Of a DNA stretch of 64,000 nucleotides, positions 53,518-62,789 are shown piece after piece. The DNA comes from Noviherbaspirillum sedimenti. Its GTDB lineage: Bacteria > Pseudomonadota > Gammaproteobacteria > Burkholderiales > Burkholderiaceae_D. Position 1 is the first letter of the stretch; every line of letters starts with the position of its first letter. The stretch covers positions 1,488,001 to 1,552,000 of the forward strand of contig NZ_QYUQ01000002.1 of the NCBI RefSeq assembly GCF_003590835.1, written 5' to 3'. Position numbers and translations under genes: made by a program. The notes beneath the pieces are model-generated. The model was given only the letters and a program-made list of their open reading frames with translations, ran no database searches and was not told the DNA's origin.

Positions 53518-53700
53518 TTACTCGTCGTTCTTGGTCTTCAGGACCTTGCGGCCACGATAGTAGCCGTTCGGGCTGATGTGGTGACGCATGTGGGTTTCGC
53601 CGGTGGTCGGCTCGACTGCCAGTTGCGGCGCAGTCAGATGGTCGTGCGAACGGTGCATGCCGCGCTTGGACGGGGATTTTTTATTTTGCTGAACAGCCAT
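53518..53700 (-). CDS. rpmF: 50S ribosomal protein L32
   Basis: Ribosomal protein of 60 residues: [20 protein letters not shown], and [20 protein letters not shown] near the end. The zinc-binding cysteines of some L32 proteins are absent, as is usual in this lineage. It sits between yceD and plsX, 138 bp before plsX. Confidence 0.98.
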   Translation of the reverse strand: MAVQQNKKSPSKRGMHRSHDHLTAPQLAVEPTTGETHMRHHISPNGYYRGRKVLKTKNDE

Positions 53701-53801
53701 GATTACTCCTAAACCTAAGATTCCAAAATTTTAACACAACCCAAACGCAAACTCACCCAATCCAGCTTGCGGGGAGCCCGCATATTCTCTTGCCTTGCAA
53801 C

Positions 53802-54302
53802 CTAGCGCTTCCAATCCTTCAGGGCGCCGAAAGGCGATGGTGCCTTGCTGCCCCCCACTGGAGACGCCTGCTGCGACGGCTCCGGACAAACATCGTGCCG
53901 AGGCGACACCGGCAGCGCCAGCAGCGCCTCGTCCTCGACCAGATCGGTGACACCGAACTGCCGCGAACCCGCAATCACTTCAAGCGATTCGTCATCCAGC
54001 GACGCCTCCAGCTCGTCTGCAGCTACCTCATCCTGCGCCAGCACCAGCACCGATTCGACATCGATGGCGAACTCGTAGGGCGTCAGGCAGCGCTGGCACA
54101 TCAACTGCACCGCACCGGTCACCGTCACGGTCAACTGAGGATATCCCAGCGTATGCTTGCCGCCGGTAAGTGTCCAGCGGATCACGCCGGATGGTACCGC
54201 CAGTTCCGCAACCAGCCTGGGGAAATCGGCGACGGCAAATTCGCCCGTGCGCGACTCTCCAAGACGGCAAAACTCAAATGCATCGATCAGAATGGCTTCC
54301 AT
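53802..54302 (-). CDS. yceD: YceD family protein (DUF177)
   Basis: Protein of 166 residues of the YceD/DUF177 family, associated with 23S rRNA and ribosome assembly in bacteria and plastids. CQRCLTPYEFAIDVE and DLVEDEALLALPVSPRH are the two family blocks. Start at 54302 (MEAILIDAFEFCRLG) is chosen; an upstream frame to 54359 would add 19 residues with no family resemblance. It is cotranscribed with rpmF and divergent to maf. Confidence 0.92.
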   Translation of the reverse strand: MEAILIDAFEFCRLGESRTGEFAVADFPRLVAELAVPSGVIRWTLTGGKHTLGYPQLTVTVTGAVQLMCQRCLTPYEFAIDVESVLVLAQDEVAADELEASLDDESLEVIAGSRQFGVTDLVEDEALLALPVSPRHDVCPEPSQQASPVGGSKAPSPFGALKDWKR

Positions 54303-54419
54303 GCGCCTGACTAGTCCGGAAAACCTGCGATAATAACAGGCTTTTCCTTTATTCGTCAAAGCCTTAGCGTGGATTTCGGCTTTGACTGCATGCCTTTATT
54401 GGCAGAACACCCGGGCAAT

Positions 54420-55055
54420 ATGACAAACCCAGTGACAAACTCACCACAAACCGTACCCCTGCCACGCCTGATCCTGGGCTCCAGCTCCCGCTATCGCCAG
54501 GAATTGCTGGCGCGCCTTGGCCTGCCTTTCGAAGTATGCAAGCCCGATGTCGACGAAGCCCCGCACGACGGCGAAACACCTGAAGCGACCGCCCTGCGCC
54601 TGGCAGTCGACAAGGCGCAAGCGGTGGCCAGGCAAAATCCCGGCTGCCTGGTGATCGGCTCGGACCAGGTCGCCACCCTGGATGGCGCGCAGATCGGCAA
54701 ACCAGGCTCCCATGAAAACGCCCTGCGGCAATTGCAAACCATGCGCGGTCGGCGGGTCGTGTTCCACACCGCCCTGTGCCTGTGGGACGGCCGCGCAACG
54801 GACGAGCAGAAAGCCGCCCAACTGGAATGCGTCCCCACTTTCGTTACCTTCCGTGACTTGCCGGATGCCGAACTGGACGCCTACCTGCGCATCGAGCAAC
54901 CCTACGATTGCGCCGGCAGCGCCAAGAACGAAGGCCTGGGCATCGCCCTGCTGGAAAAGATCGAGAGCAGCGATCCGACCGCGCTGACCGGCCTGCCGCT
55001 GATCACCCTGACCACCATGCTGCGCCGCGCCGGCGTGCTTTTTTTCCGTAACTGA
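54420..55055 (+). CDS. maf: Maf-like nucleotide pyrophosphatase
   Basis: Protein of about 211 residues from the ATG at 54420. LILGSSSRYRQELLARLGLP, DEAPHDGETPEATALRLAVD, and GSDQVATLDGAQIGKPGSHE are the Maf signatures. The YceF branch hydrolyses modified pyrimidine/purine triphosphates such as m7GTP; a role in preventing their incorporation is likely. In-frame starts exist at 54369 (GTG) and 54390 but the family homology begins at the later one. It is followed by the methyltransferase gene 2 bp later. Confidence 0.93.
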   Translation: MTNPVTNSPQTVPLPRLILGSSSRYRQELLARLGLPFEVCKPDVDEAPHDGETPEATALRLAVDKAQAVARQNPGCLVIGSDQVATLDGAQIGKPGSHENALRQLQTMRGRRVVFHTALCLWDGRATDEQKAAQLECVPTFVTFRDLPDAELDAYLRIEQPYDCAGSAKNEGLGIALLEKIESSDPTALTGLPLITLTTMLRRAGVLFFRN

Positions 55056-55057
55056 CC

Positions 55058-55810
55058 ATGGCAGGCACCCTTTACCTGATTCCCAACACGCTGGGCCCCT
55101 GCGAAGCGGGCACCGCCGATCCATTGGCATCGCTGATCCCGACCGAGGTGCAGGCCCTCACCGCCCGGCTGGATTGCTTCATCGCCGAAAACGCCAAGAC
55201 CACGCGCGCCTTTCTCAAGCTGATCGCCGTCCAGCACCCCCTGGCGAAGCCGCTGCAGGAAATCGAGATCGCCGAGTTGAACATCAACACCGCCGAAGCC
55301 GCGCTGCCGCAGCTGCTGCAGCCATTACTGGCGGGGCGCGACGTCGGACTGATTTCGGAGGCGGGGGTGCCGGCAGTGGCCGACCCCGGCGCCAACCTGG
55401 TGCGGCTGGCGCACGCCCAGGGCGTACGCGTGCGTCCGCTGGTGGGCCCCTCTTCGCTACTGTTGTCGGTAATGGCCAGCGGCCTGAACGGCCAGAGCTT
55501 CGCCTTCAACGGTTACCTGCCGATCGAAGCCGGCCAGCGCGCAAAACAGATCAAGCTGCTGGAAGATCGCTCGCGCAAGGAAAGGCAGACCCAGCTCTTC
55601 ATCGAGACGCCCTACCGCAATGGCGCCCTGCTGGAAACGCTGGCATCCACCTGCCAGCCAAACACGCTGGTCTGCGTGGCTACCGACCTGAGCCTGGCGA
55701 GCGAATCGATTGCAACCCGCACCGCCGGCGCCTGGAAGAAGCAGCTTGCCGCCGGCAAGGCGCCGGACTTGCACAAGCGGCCGACGGTGTTCCTGTTGCT
55801 GGGGGAGTAA
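55058..55810 (+). CDS. SAM-dependent methyltransferase, RsmI-like (tetrapyrrole methylase fold)
   Basis: Protein of 250 residues in the tetrapyrrole methylase superfamily: TLYLIPNTLGPCEAGTADPL at the start, GRDVGLISEAGVPAVADPGA and VGPSSLLLSVMASGLNGQSF, FNGYLPIEAG. These resemble RsmI, which 2'-O-methylates C1402 of 16S rRNA, but this branch is shorter and diverged and is regularly next to maf in betaproteobacteria. I cannot say whether it is the RsmI itself or a paralogue. Confidence 0.85.
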   Translation: MAGTLYLIPNTLGPCEAGTADPLASLIPTEVQALTARLDCFIAENAKTTRAFLKLIAVQHPLAKPLQEIEIAELNINTAEAALPQLLQPLLAGRDVGLISEAGVPAVADPGANLVRLAHAQGVRVRPLVGPSSLLLSVMASGLNGQSFAFNGYLPIEAGQRAKQIKLLEDRSRKERQTQLFIETPYRNGALLETLASTCQPNTLVCVATDLSLASESIATRTAGAWKKQLAAGKAPDLHKRPTVFLLLGE

Positions 55811-55815
55811 GCCCC

Positions 55816-56841
55816 TCAGCGCAGGCTGGGCCTGACGCCGCCCCACAGCGACTGCCAGGCACCGGCGCCGACCGCGGCGCCGAATTTCTTCAGGACGCGC
55901 TCGGACAAGCCTTCATGCTCGGTATAGTCGACGATATCCTCGACCTTCAATTCGTCCCGCGCAACGGTATCGACCGTGCCGAAACCATCGGCCAGGCCCA
56001 GCTCAACCGCCTTGCTGCCGCTCCAGAACAAACCCGAAAAGGTTTCCGGAGTTTCCTTCAGGCGCTTGCCACGGCCGGCCCGTACCACCTCGATGAATTG
56101 CTGGTGGATTTCTTCCAGCATATCCTTGGCATAGACTTGCTGGGCATCGTTTTGCGGGCTGAAGGGGTCGAGAAACCCCTTGTTGCTGCCGGCGGTCAGC
56201 AGGCGACGTTCGACGCCGAGCTTGTCCATCAGGCCGGTAAAGCCGAAGCCGTCCATCAATACCCCGATGGAACCGACGATACTGGCCTTGTTGACGAAAA
56301 TCTTGCTGGCCGCAGCGGCGATGTAATAGCCGCCGGACGCGCACATTTCATCCACCACCACGTATAGCGGTTTTTTCGGATACTCGGCGCGCAGGCGGGT
56401 GATTTCGTCATTGATCATGCCGGCCTGCACAGGGCTGCCACCGGGACTGTTGATGCGCAGGATCACGCCGACCGAACCGGCGTCGGCAAAGGCGCGGTTC
56501 AGCGCCGGGATGACCGAATCGGCATCGCCGCTGCCGCCGCCGCCGGTAATCGCGCCATCGATCTCGATCAGGGCGGTGTGCGGCCCGGACACTTCGGCCG
56601 TGGCCGTGCCCAGGTCGAGCGCGCGCCACAGCACGACGGCGACGACGGCCAGGAAAGCCAGCTTGAAAAATATGCCCCAGCGGCGCCGCGCGCGCTGCTC
56701 GCGCAAGGTGGCGAAGGCCAGTTTTTCCAGCACCTCGCGCTCCCAGCCTTCCTTGCGACCGGCCAATGCAGGCTCGCTGGCGGCGCCAAGCGGCGCCCGC
56801 CCAGTATCAATATCATTATTATCCATACCCATTCCCGTCAT
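55816..56841 (-). CDS. sppA: Signal peptide peptidase SppA-like (S49 family)
   Basis: Inner-membrane serine protease of about 341 residues, degrading cleaved signal peptides. A single transmembrane helix near 55-75 (FFKLAFLAVVAVVLWRALDL) is followed by the protease domain. The Ser is in VDEMCASGGYYIAAAASKIF and the Lys general base likely in the GSNKGFLDPFSPQNDAQ region. The short (single-domain) form is usual here. Start at 56841 (MTGMGMDNN) has a weak AAGGG before it; later ATGs at 56832 and 56826 are possible. Just downstream of the Rieske gene. Confidence 0.92.
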   Translation of the reverse strand: MTGMGMDNNDIDTGRAPLGAASEPALAGRKEGWEREVLEKLAFATLREQRARRRWGIFFKLAFLAVVAVVLWRALDLGTATAEVSGPHTALIEIDGAITGGGGSGDADSVIPALNRAFADAGSVGVILRINSPGGSPVQAGMINDEITRLRAEYPKKPLYVVVDEMCASGGYYIAAAASKIFVNKASIVGSIGVLMDGFGFTGLMDKLGVERRLLTAGSNKGFLDPFSPQNDAQQVYAKDMLEEIHQQFIEVVRAGRGKRLKETPETFSGLFWSGSKAVELGLADGFGTVDTVARDELKVEDIVDYTEHEGLSERVLKKFGAAVGAGAWQSLWGGVRPSLR

Positions 56842-56845
56842 TGAA

Positions 56846-57214
56846 TCACGCCCTTGCAGGCGTGAGGAAATCGTCCGTTTGCCAAAACACCATATCATCC
56901 TTTTCCACCACCGCAATCGGGCGCAAGCGCCCGCCGCGACACGGGCCGCCGGCGCATCGGCCGGACTCCGGCAAATACATGGCGCCGTGGGTAGAACACA
57001 TCAGGTACAAACCGCTGGAATCGAAAAATTCCCCTTCATTCCAGTCCAGCTCGATCGGCACATGGGCACAGCGGTTCAGGTAGCCGCGCGCCACGCCATC
57101 GTAGCGCACCACGAAACCGCTGGCATCCTCGCCGCCGGCAGTCAGCGGAAAGCGGATGCCCCTGCCGCGCTCGGCCAGGGCATCCGCCGCGCAAATCGGG
57201 ATCAGATCAGCCAT
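56846..57214 (-). CDS. Rieske 2Fe-2S domain protein
   Basis: Small stand-alone Rieske protein of 122 residues. Cluster ligands are in NRCAHVPIELDW and YLMCSTHGAMYLPESGRCAG, the C-x-H ... C-x2-H pattern. Of the ferredoxin/NirD-like type that serves as electron carrier. It lies between a HAD phosphatase gene (5 bp) and sppA (4 bp) in a conserved betaproteobacterial group; role unknown. Confidence 0.92.
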   Translation of the reverse strand: MADLIPICAADALAERGRGIRFPLTAGGEDASGFVVRYDGVARGYLNRCAHVPIELDWNEGEFFDSSGLYLMCSTHGAMYLPESGRCAGGPCRGGRLRPIAVVEKDDMVFWQTDDFLTPARA

Positions 57215-57219
57215 GCCGG

Positions 57220-57879
57220 CTAGCCATTCTCACTCAGCCAGGCATGCAGCGCCGGCACCGAATCGGCCGCATACACAGGCGCCAGCGCCTGCAGTTCATG
57301 CGGCGGATGGGCGCCGTAATGCACCGCGATGCCAGCGGCGCCGGCATTGCGCGCCATCTGCAAATCATGCGTGGTATCGCCGATCATCACGGTGCGCGCC
57401 ATGTCCTGCCCCAGTTCGCGCGTCAGTTCATGCAGCATTGCCGGATGCGGCTTGGAAAAAGTCTCGTCGGCGCAGCGGGTCGCATCGAAAAACGACAGCA
57501 GCTCGGCCGCATGCATCGCGCGAGTCAGGCCGACCCGGCTCTTGCCGGTTGCGACTGCGAGGAAATAGCCTTGCTGCGACAAGTCCTGCAACATCTCGCG
57601 CACGCCCGCGAACAGGGTCAGCTCGTGGTCCTGGCTCAGGTAATGGTAGCGGTAGCGCTCCACCATGCGCGGATAATCCGGCGGCTGCAGGCCTGGCGCT
57701 GCCATTTGCAGAGCTTCCTGCAGCCCCAGGCCGATCACGTGCGCGGCCATCTCGCGTGCCGGCACCGGCAGGCCGAGGTCGCGCGCCGACGCCTGGATGC
57801 ACTTGACGATGGCCGCCGTGCTGTCCATCAGGGTGCCGTCCCAGTCGAAGACGATCAAATCAAACTGTTTTCTTGCCAT
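57220..57879 (-). CDS. HAD-family phosphatase, phosphoglycolate phosphatase-like
   Basis: Protein of 219 residues with HAD subfamily I motifs: VFDWDGTLMDST (nucleophile Asp), VATGKSRVGLTRAM (motif II), and VMIGDTTHDLQMARNAGAAG (motif IV), with a helical cap between. Similar to Gph-type phosphatases, removing phosphate from 2-phosphoglycolate or related metabolites. It follows rluC by 6 bp on the same strand. Confidence 0.93.
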   Translation of the reverse strand: MARKQFDLIVFDWDGTLMDSTAAIVKCIQASARDLGLPVPAREMAAHVIGLGLQEALQMAAPGLQPPDYPRMVERYRYHYLSQDHELTLFAGVREMLQDLSQQGYFLAVATGKSRVGLTRAMHAAELLSFFDATRCADETFSKPHPAMLHELTRELGQDMARTVMIGDTTHDLQMARNAGAAGIAVHYGAHPPHELQALAPVYAADSVPALHAWLSENG

Positions 57880-57885
57880 GATTGC

Positions 57886-58953
57886 CTAGCGCGTTGCCGC
57901 CTGTCCTTTGGTTGCTGCCCTGTTCGCCATCACATCGTCCGCCACCGCCGAAGACGAGTGCTCGAGGCTTTTCAGAAAATTCGCGCATTCCGGCGGCAAG
58001 GGCGCATTCAAGCGCACTTCCTTGCCGCTGCCCGGATGGGTAAATGTAATCTGGTGCGCGTGCAGAAACATGCGCTTCAAGGCCTTGCGCCCGCCCTCGG
58101 CCTTTTGCAAGGCCCGATTCAGGGCGAAGTCGCCATACTTGTCGTCGCCAGCGATGGGAAAGCCGCTCGCCGCCAGGTGCACCCGGATCTGGTGCGTGCG
58201 ACCCGTCTTCAGCTCCGCTTCCAGCAATGCATATGGACCATATTTTCGCAAAAGCTGGAACACCGTGTGCGACGCCTGGCCATCGGCCTGCACCCGCACC
58301 CGCCGCTCGCCTTCGGAGGTGGTGTATTTATGCAATGCCAACTTGACATGCTGTCGTTGATTTTGCCAGTCGCCATGCACCAGCGTCAGGTAACGCTTGT
58401 CGAACGCCCCTTCGCGGATTTGCTCATGCAAATTGGTCAAGGCCGAGCGTTTCTTGGCCAATAACAAGATTCCGGAAGTTTCGCGGTCGAGCCGATGCAC
58501 CAGTTCCAGGAACTTGGCATCCGGCCGCGATGCCCGCAATTGCTCGATGACGCCGTAACTCACCCCCGAGCCGCCATGGACGGCGACCCCGGCCGGCTTG
58601 TCAATCACCAGCATGCAATCGTCTTCCAGCAGGATGGTGAATTCACATCCCGGCACGGTCTGTGTCGATTTCTCAGCCAGGCGCAATGGCGGAATGCGGA
58701 CCACGTCGTTCTCTTGCAGCCGGTAAGTCTGGTCGATGCGCCCCTTGTTGACGCGCACCTCACCCGAGCGCAAAACCCGGTAGATATGGCTTTTTGGCAC
58801 ACCCTTGCAGACCCTTATCAGGAAATTATCGATGCGCTGGCCAGCCTCTTCGGCGGAAATCGTGACAAGTTGAACTTGCGGCAAGACTTGCGACGGCTGG
58901 GCAAGCGCGTGGTTTTTCGCACTTTCCCTTGAATATTTCGCTAAGTCCTTCAT
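57886..58953 (-). CDS. rluC: 23S rRNA pseudouridine synthase RluC
   Basis: Enzyme of about 355 residues with an N-terminal S4 domain (GQRIDNFLIRVCKGVPKSHI, YRVLRSGEVRVNKGR) and the RluA-type catalytic domain. The key Asp lies in ELVHRLDRETSGILLLA and later GRTHQIRVHLAASGFPIAGD is present. It isomerises uridines in 23S rRNA (in E. coli 955, 2504, 2580). Start at 58953 is favoured over 58977. It is divergent to rne, with which it shares a 690-bp region, an old arrangement (rne-rluC) in proteobacteria. Confidence 0.94.
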   Translation of the reverse strand: MKDLAKYSRESAKNHALAQPSQVLPQVQLVTISAEEAGQRIDNFLIRVCKGVPKSHIYRVLRSGEVRVNKGRIDQTYRLQENDVVRIPPLRLAEKSTQTVPGCEFTILLEDDCMLVIDKPAGVAVHGGSGVSYGVIEQLRASRPDAKFLELVHRLDRETSGILLLAKKRSALTNLHEQIREGAFDKRYLTLVHGDWQNQRQHVKLALHKYTTSEGERRVRVQADGQASHTVFQLLRKYGPYALLEAELKTGRTHQIRVHLAASGFPIAGDDKYGDFALNRALQKAEGGRKALKRMFLHAHQITFTHPGSGKEVRLNAPLPPECANFLKSLEHSSSAVADDVMANRAATKGQAATR

Positions 58954-59647
58954 TTTGAATATATAATTGTTTCGCAATGGGCATAACCCAGAGCAAGTGT
59001 GAGAATAAAAAGAGCATTCTACACAGAGGTGTGTCCATCAGCCTCGCTGAATTGCAAATTAGATGGAAAAGCAGTGTATGCACATCGCTGCGCGAGTCGG
59101 GGTTGCACCACTTTGCGATCAGACAGCGCGCACCGATGCTGGATATGAATGCCCGGATAGATTAGATAATGCCGGCGAGCCCATTCTCAAAGGCGGGCTC
59201 GCTGGTTGGTAGTGTTGCAGCCAGTTTGCCATTTGCAAACCGGTGCCTTGCCTGGCAGTCAGGTTGCCTGGCCCGTGGTGCCAGTATTTCGATACGTTCA
59301 CCTCCGGCCCGACCACGCCCGGCAATGCGCGCAACCCACTGCGCCCTGTTGCGACCGCGCTCGAATGTTTGCGCTGCCGCACGCCAAGGCAATTCTCTCC
59401 CACGGGCGTTCCGTCCGCGCGTACATCCCTGTACTACTTATTGCTGCATGTTAGCGGTTTGCGTCGTCATTAAAGAAATATAAAGGCTCGTCATGGAGCC
59501 GTCGACTGCCTCTGGCACCGGAGCCAGCGCCCTGCGCTGCACGTGCCGGCAGCTCGCACGGACAATGACCGCGCCCTGGTTTCGACACTTTGGCAACGCC
59601 CCTCGCCTGCAGCATTGAAATGACCTTCGGGTCCGGAGCACAACAAC
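58954..59647 (+). promoter_or_regulatory. Long leader region of rne
   Basis: About 690 bases between the divergent rluC and rne starts contain no supported gene. On the plus strand an 8-bp hairpin (GCGAGCCC 59175-59182 with 59195-59202) and other partly paired runs are seen. In E. coli the rne 5' leader controls RNase E by self-cleavage; this leader may act similarly, but the homologous hairpin is not recognised. GGAG 9 nt before ATG 59648 is the rne ribosome site. Confidence 0.45.
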
Positions 59648-62600
59648 ATGAAACGGATGTTATTCAACGCCACGCAGCAGGAAGAACTGCGCGTAGCCAT
59701 CGTCGATGGGCAAAAGCTGATCGACATCGATATCGAAGCCGCAGGCCGCGAACAGCGCAAATCGAATATCTACAAGGGGGTCATCACCCGCATCGAACCT
59801 TCGCTGGAAGCCTGCTTCGTCAATTACGGCGAAGACCGCCACGGCTTTTTGCCCTTCAAGGAAGTGGCGCGCACCTACTTCAAGGAAGGCGTCGACGTCC
59901 GTAACGCCTCGATCAAGGAAGCCCTGCGCGAAGGCCAGGAAATCATGGTCCAGGTCGAAAAGGAAGAACGCGGCAACAAGGGCGCAGCCCTGACCTCGTT
60001 CATTTCCCTGGCCGGCCGCTACCTGGTACTGATGCCGAACAACCCGCGCGGCGGCGGCGTTTCGCGCCGTGTCGAAGGCGAAGACCGCCAGGAACTGCGC
60101 GAAACCATGGACAAGCTCGACCTGCCGAACGGCATGTCGGTGATTGCCCGTACCGCCGGCATCGGCCGCAACGTCGAAGAACTGCAGTGGGACCTGAATT
60201 ACCTGATGCAACTGTGGCGCGCCATTGAAGGCGCCGGCACGTCGGCACCAGGCGCCTTCCTGATTTACCAGGAATCCTCGCTGGTGATTCGCGCCATCCG
60301 CGACTACTTCCAGCCGGACATCGGCGAAATCCTGATCGACACCGACGATATCTACGAGCAGGCGCACCAGTTCATGTCGCACGTGATGCCAGACATGGTG
60401 CACCGCGTCAAGCGCTACCGCGACGACGTGCCGCTGTTCTCGCGCTTCCAGATCGAGCACCAGATCGAAACCGCCTATTCGCGCACCGTGCCGCTGCCTT
60501 CCGGTGGCGCCATCGTCATCGACCATACCGAAGCGCTGGTATCGGTGGACGTCAACTCGGCGCGCGCCACCCGCGGCAGCGACATCGAGACCACTGCATT
60601 CAATACCAACCTGGAAGCGGCCGAAGAAGTGGCGCGCCAGTTGCGCCTGCGCGACCTCGGCGGCCTGATCGTGATCGACTTCATCGACATGGAGAATTCC
60701 AGGAACCAGCGTGAAGTCGAGACCCGCCTCAAGGATGCGCTGCACTTCGATCGCGCGCGCGTCCAGATGGGCAAGATTTCCCGCTTCGGCCTGATGGAAT
60801 TGTCGCGCCAGCGCCTGCGTCCGTCGCTGTCCGAAGGCAGCCACGTGACCTGCCCGCGCTGTAACGGCACCGGCCACATCCGCGATACCGAATCGTCCGC
60901 CCTGCAAGTCCTGCGCATCATCCAGGAAGAAGCGATGAAGGAAAACTCGGCGGCGATCCACGTCCAGGCGCCGGTCGATGTGGCCGCCTTCCTGCTGAAC
61001 GAAAAACGCGGCGAGATCCTGAAGATCGAAACCCGTCATCGCGTCACCGTCATCCTGATCCCCAACAAGCATCTGGAAACGCCGCACTACAAGATGGAAC
61101 GGATCAAGCTCGACGATCCGCGCCTGGAAGAAGTGCAGGCCAGCTACGCCATGGCCGAGGAAGCCGATACGGATATCGGCTACAGCAAGCGCCAGAAGGA
61201 AGAAGCCAAGCCGCGCCAGGAAGCCATGGTCAAGGGCATCACCCCGGCGCAGCCGGCGCCCATCGTCGAGCGCAAGCCGATCGAGGCAGCCGCACCCGTG
61301 GCCCAGCCGGCAATCCTGTCAGGCGAACCTGGTTTCCTCGGCAAGCTGTTCGGCTTTTTCTTCAAGAAGCCGGAACCGGTGGCTGCCGCCGCCGCGCCGA
61401 TCGAAGCCAAGCCGGAGCAGGCGCGCGAGCGCAACAATGAACGCGGCGCACGCAACCAGCGCGGCCGTGGACGCACCGGTCGCGGTCCGCGCGAAGAACG
61501 CGAAGGCGGGCGCGGCGAACAACGCCAGGAAGGCGTCGCCAAGCAAGCCGTCAGCGAAGCAGGCGCACCGGCACCCGCCGCACGTCCGCCGCGCCCGCCA
61601 CGCGAACCCCGTGAGCCACGTGAACCACGCGAAGGCCAGGAAGGCCGTCGCGAACGCGGCGACCGTGCGGAGCGTACTGAACGCACTGAAGGCGCGGAAC
61701 GCGCTGAACGCGGCGAGCGGCCAGAACGTGGTGAGCGCCCGGAGCGCGGCGAACGCCAGCAGCGCGGACGCCAGGAGCGCAAGGAAGCCCCGGTCAAGGT
61801 CGAAGAGCCTCTGGTGGAAGTCGCCGCACTGCCGCTGGCAGCCGCGGCACCTGTCGCCGAGGAAACCGTTCCGGTGACTGCAGTCGTGGAACAAGTCGAA
61901 GCACAACTGGAAGGCGGCGCACCTGAAGTCGAAGGCGGCGAGCAGAGCGAAGAGCAGCGCCGTCGTCGTCGCCGTCGTGGTGGCCGCAACCGCAACCGCC
62001 GCGAACGCGAAGGTGGCGAGGGACTGGAAGGCGAAAATGCTGGCGAAGCCGGCGAAGCTGAAGGCGCGGAACAGGCTGAGGCAACGGTTGCTGCAGCTGC
62101 AGCACCAGCAACCGAAGCTGCAGCCGTAGCCGAAGCTGCACCCGCAGCCGAAGCCGCGCCGGTGACTGAAGCCGCGGAACCAGCCGCGCCGGCAGCGCAA
62201 GTTGCCGCCCCGGTGGCCGAGCAGGCGGCAGAGCCTGCCATCGCGTCGATCGAACCGGTGGCAACCGTCCCGGTGCAAACCGTGTCGCAGCAGATTACGC
62301 TGCCACTGGAAACTGCCGCTACTGGAACCGTGGAAGCGCCTGCCATAGTCCCGGTCGCCATCGTGCCAGTTACACCGGCACCTGCCCCGCAAGCACCTGC
62401 CGCACTGGCACCGGCAGCACTGGCACCGGCAGCACCTGCACCTGCACCTGCAGCAGCAAAGCCAGTCGCGCTCCAGCAGGGTAGCGCCCCGGCGCCGCTG
62501 CAGCTGGACGACTTGCGCGAGGTCCTCAGCGCCGCCGGCCTGACCCTGGCCAGCACTGACCCGGACAAGCTGCGCGCCGCCCAGGAAGCGACCGCAAAGA

Positions 62601-62689
62601 TCGTCCCGCCGGTACGCCTGCCGCGCGAGCGCAAGCCGCTGCCGCCGCTGTCGACCGAGCCGCTGGTCCAGGTGGAGACGCGCAACTGA
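59648..62689 (+). CDS. rne: Ribonuclease E
   Basis: Major endoribonuclease of 1013 residues for mRNA decay and RNA maturation. N-terminal catalytic half: S1 domain (SNIYKGVITRIEPSLEACFV, NYGEDRHGFLPFKEV), DNase I-like core with VDVNSARATRG and LIVIDFIDMENSRN, and the zinc link CPRCNGTGHIRD near residue 405. From about residue 560 the protein is disordered: an Arg-rich segment, tandem ERPERGERPERGERQQRG-like repeats (about 690-720), a second basic RRRRRRGGRNRNRRERE patch, then long Ala/Pro/Glu runs. This tail would bind RNA and degradosome partners. A conserved C-terminal bit ends it. Confidence 0.97.
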   Translation: MKRMLFNATQQEELRVAIVDGQKLIDIDIEAAGREQRKSNIYKGVITRIEPSLEACFVNYGEDRHGFLPFKEVARTYFKEGVDVRNASIKEALREGQEIMVQVEKEERGNKGAALTSFISLAGRYLVLMPNNPRGGGVSRRVEGEDRQELRETMDKLDLPNGMSVIARTAGIGRNVEELQWDLNYLMQLWRAIEGAGTSAPGAFLIYQESSLVIRAIRDYFQPDIGEILIDTDDIYEQAHQFMSHVMPDMVHRVKRYRDDVPLFSRFQIEHQIETAYSRTVPLPSGGAIVIDHTEALVSVDVNSARATRGSDIETTAFNTNLEAAEEVARQLRLRDLGGLIVIDFIDMENSRNQREVETRLKDALHFDRARVQMGKISRFGLMELSRQRLRPSLSEGSHVTCPRCNGTGHIRDTESSALQVLRIIQEEAMKENSAAIHVQAPVDVAAFLLNEKRGEILKIETRHRVTVILIPNKHLETPHYKMERIKLDDPRLEEVQASYAMAEEADTDIGYSKRQKEEAKPRQEAMVKGITPAQPAPIVERKPIEAAAPVAQPAILSGEPGFLGKLFGFFFKKPEPVAAAAAPIEAKPEQARERNNERGARNQRGRGRTGRGPREEREGGRGEQRQEGVAKQAVSEAGAPAPAARPPRPPREPREPREPREGQEGRRERGDRAERTERTEGAERAERGERPERGERPERGERQQRGRQERKEAPVKVEEPLVEVAALPLAAAAPVAEETVPVTAVVEQVEAQLEGGAPEVEGGEQSEEQRRRRRRRGGRNRNRREREGGEGLEGENAGEAGEAEGAEQAEATVAAAAAPATEAAAVAEAAPAAEAAPVTEAAEPAAPAAQVAAPVAEQAAEPAIASIEPVATVPVQTVSQQITLPLETAATGTVEAPAIVPVAIVPVTPAPAPQAPAALAPAALAPAAPAPAPAAAKPVALQQGSAPAPLQLDDLREVLSAAGLTLASTDPDKLRAAQEATAKIVPPVRLPRERKPLPPLSTEPLVQVETRN

Positions 62690-62710
62690 TCGCCGTCGGC
62701 AAAAAATGAA

Positions 62711-62736
62711 AGAGGAGCTCCGGCTCCTCTTTTTTT
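62711..62736 (+). terminator. Rho-independent terminator of rne
   Basis: AGAGGAGC (62711-62718) pairs perfectly with GCTCCTCT (62723-62730), 4-base loop, followed by a run of T (62731-62736). It lies 21 bp after the rne stop. Confidence 0.95.
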
Positions 62737-62789
62737 ATCCCCAATCGGCTATGATGCGCCTGACCAACTTCTCCAGTTACAGACCAGGC

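Noticed and set aside
59660..61087. 475-codon minus-strand open frame in rne, and similar frames at 61180-62685
   Set aside because: These are shadows of the rne frame, with no start context or family motif.
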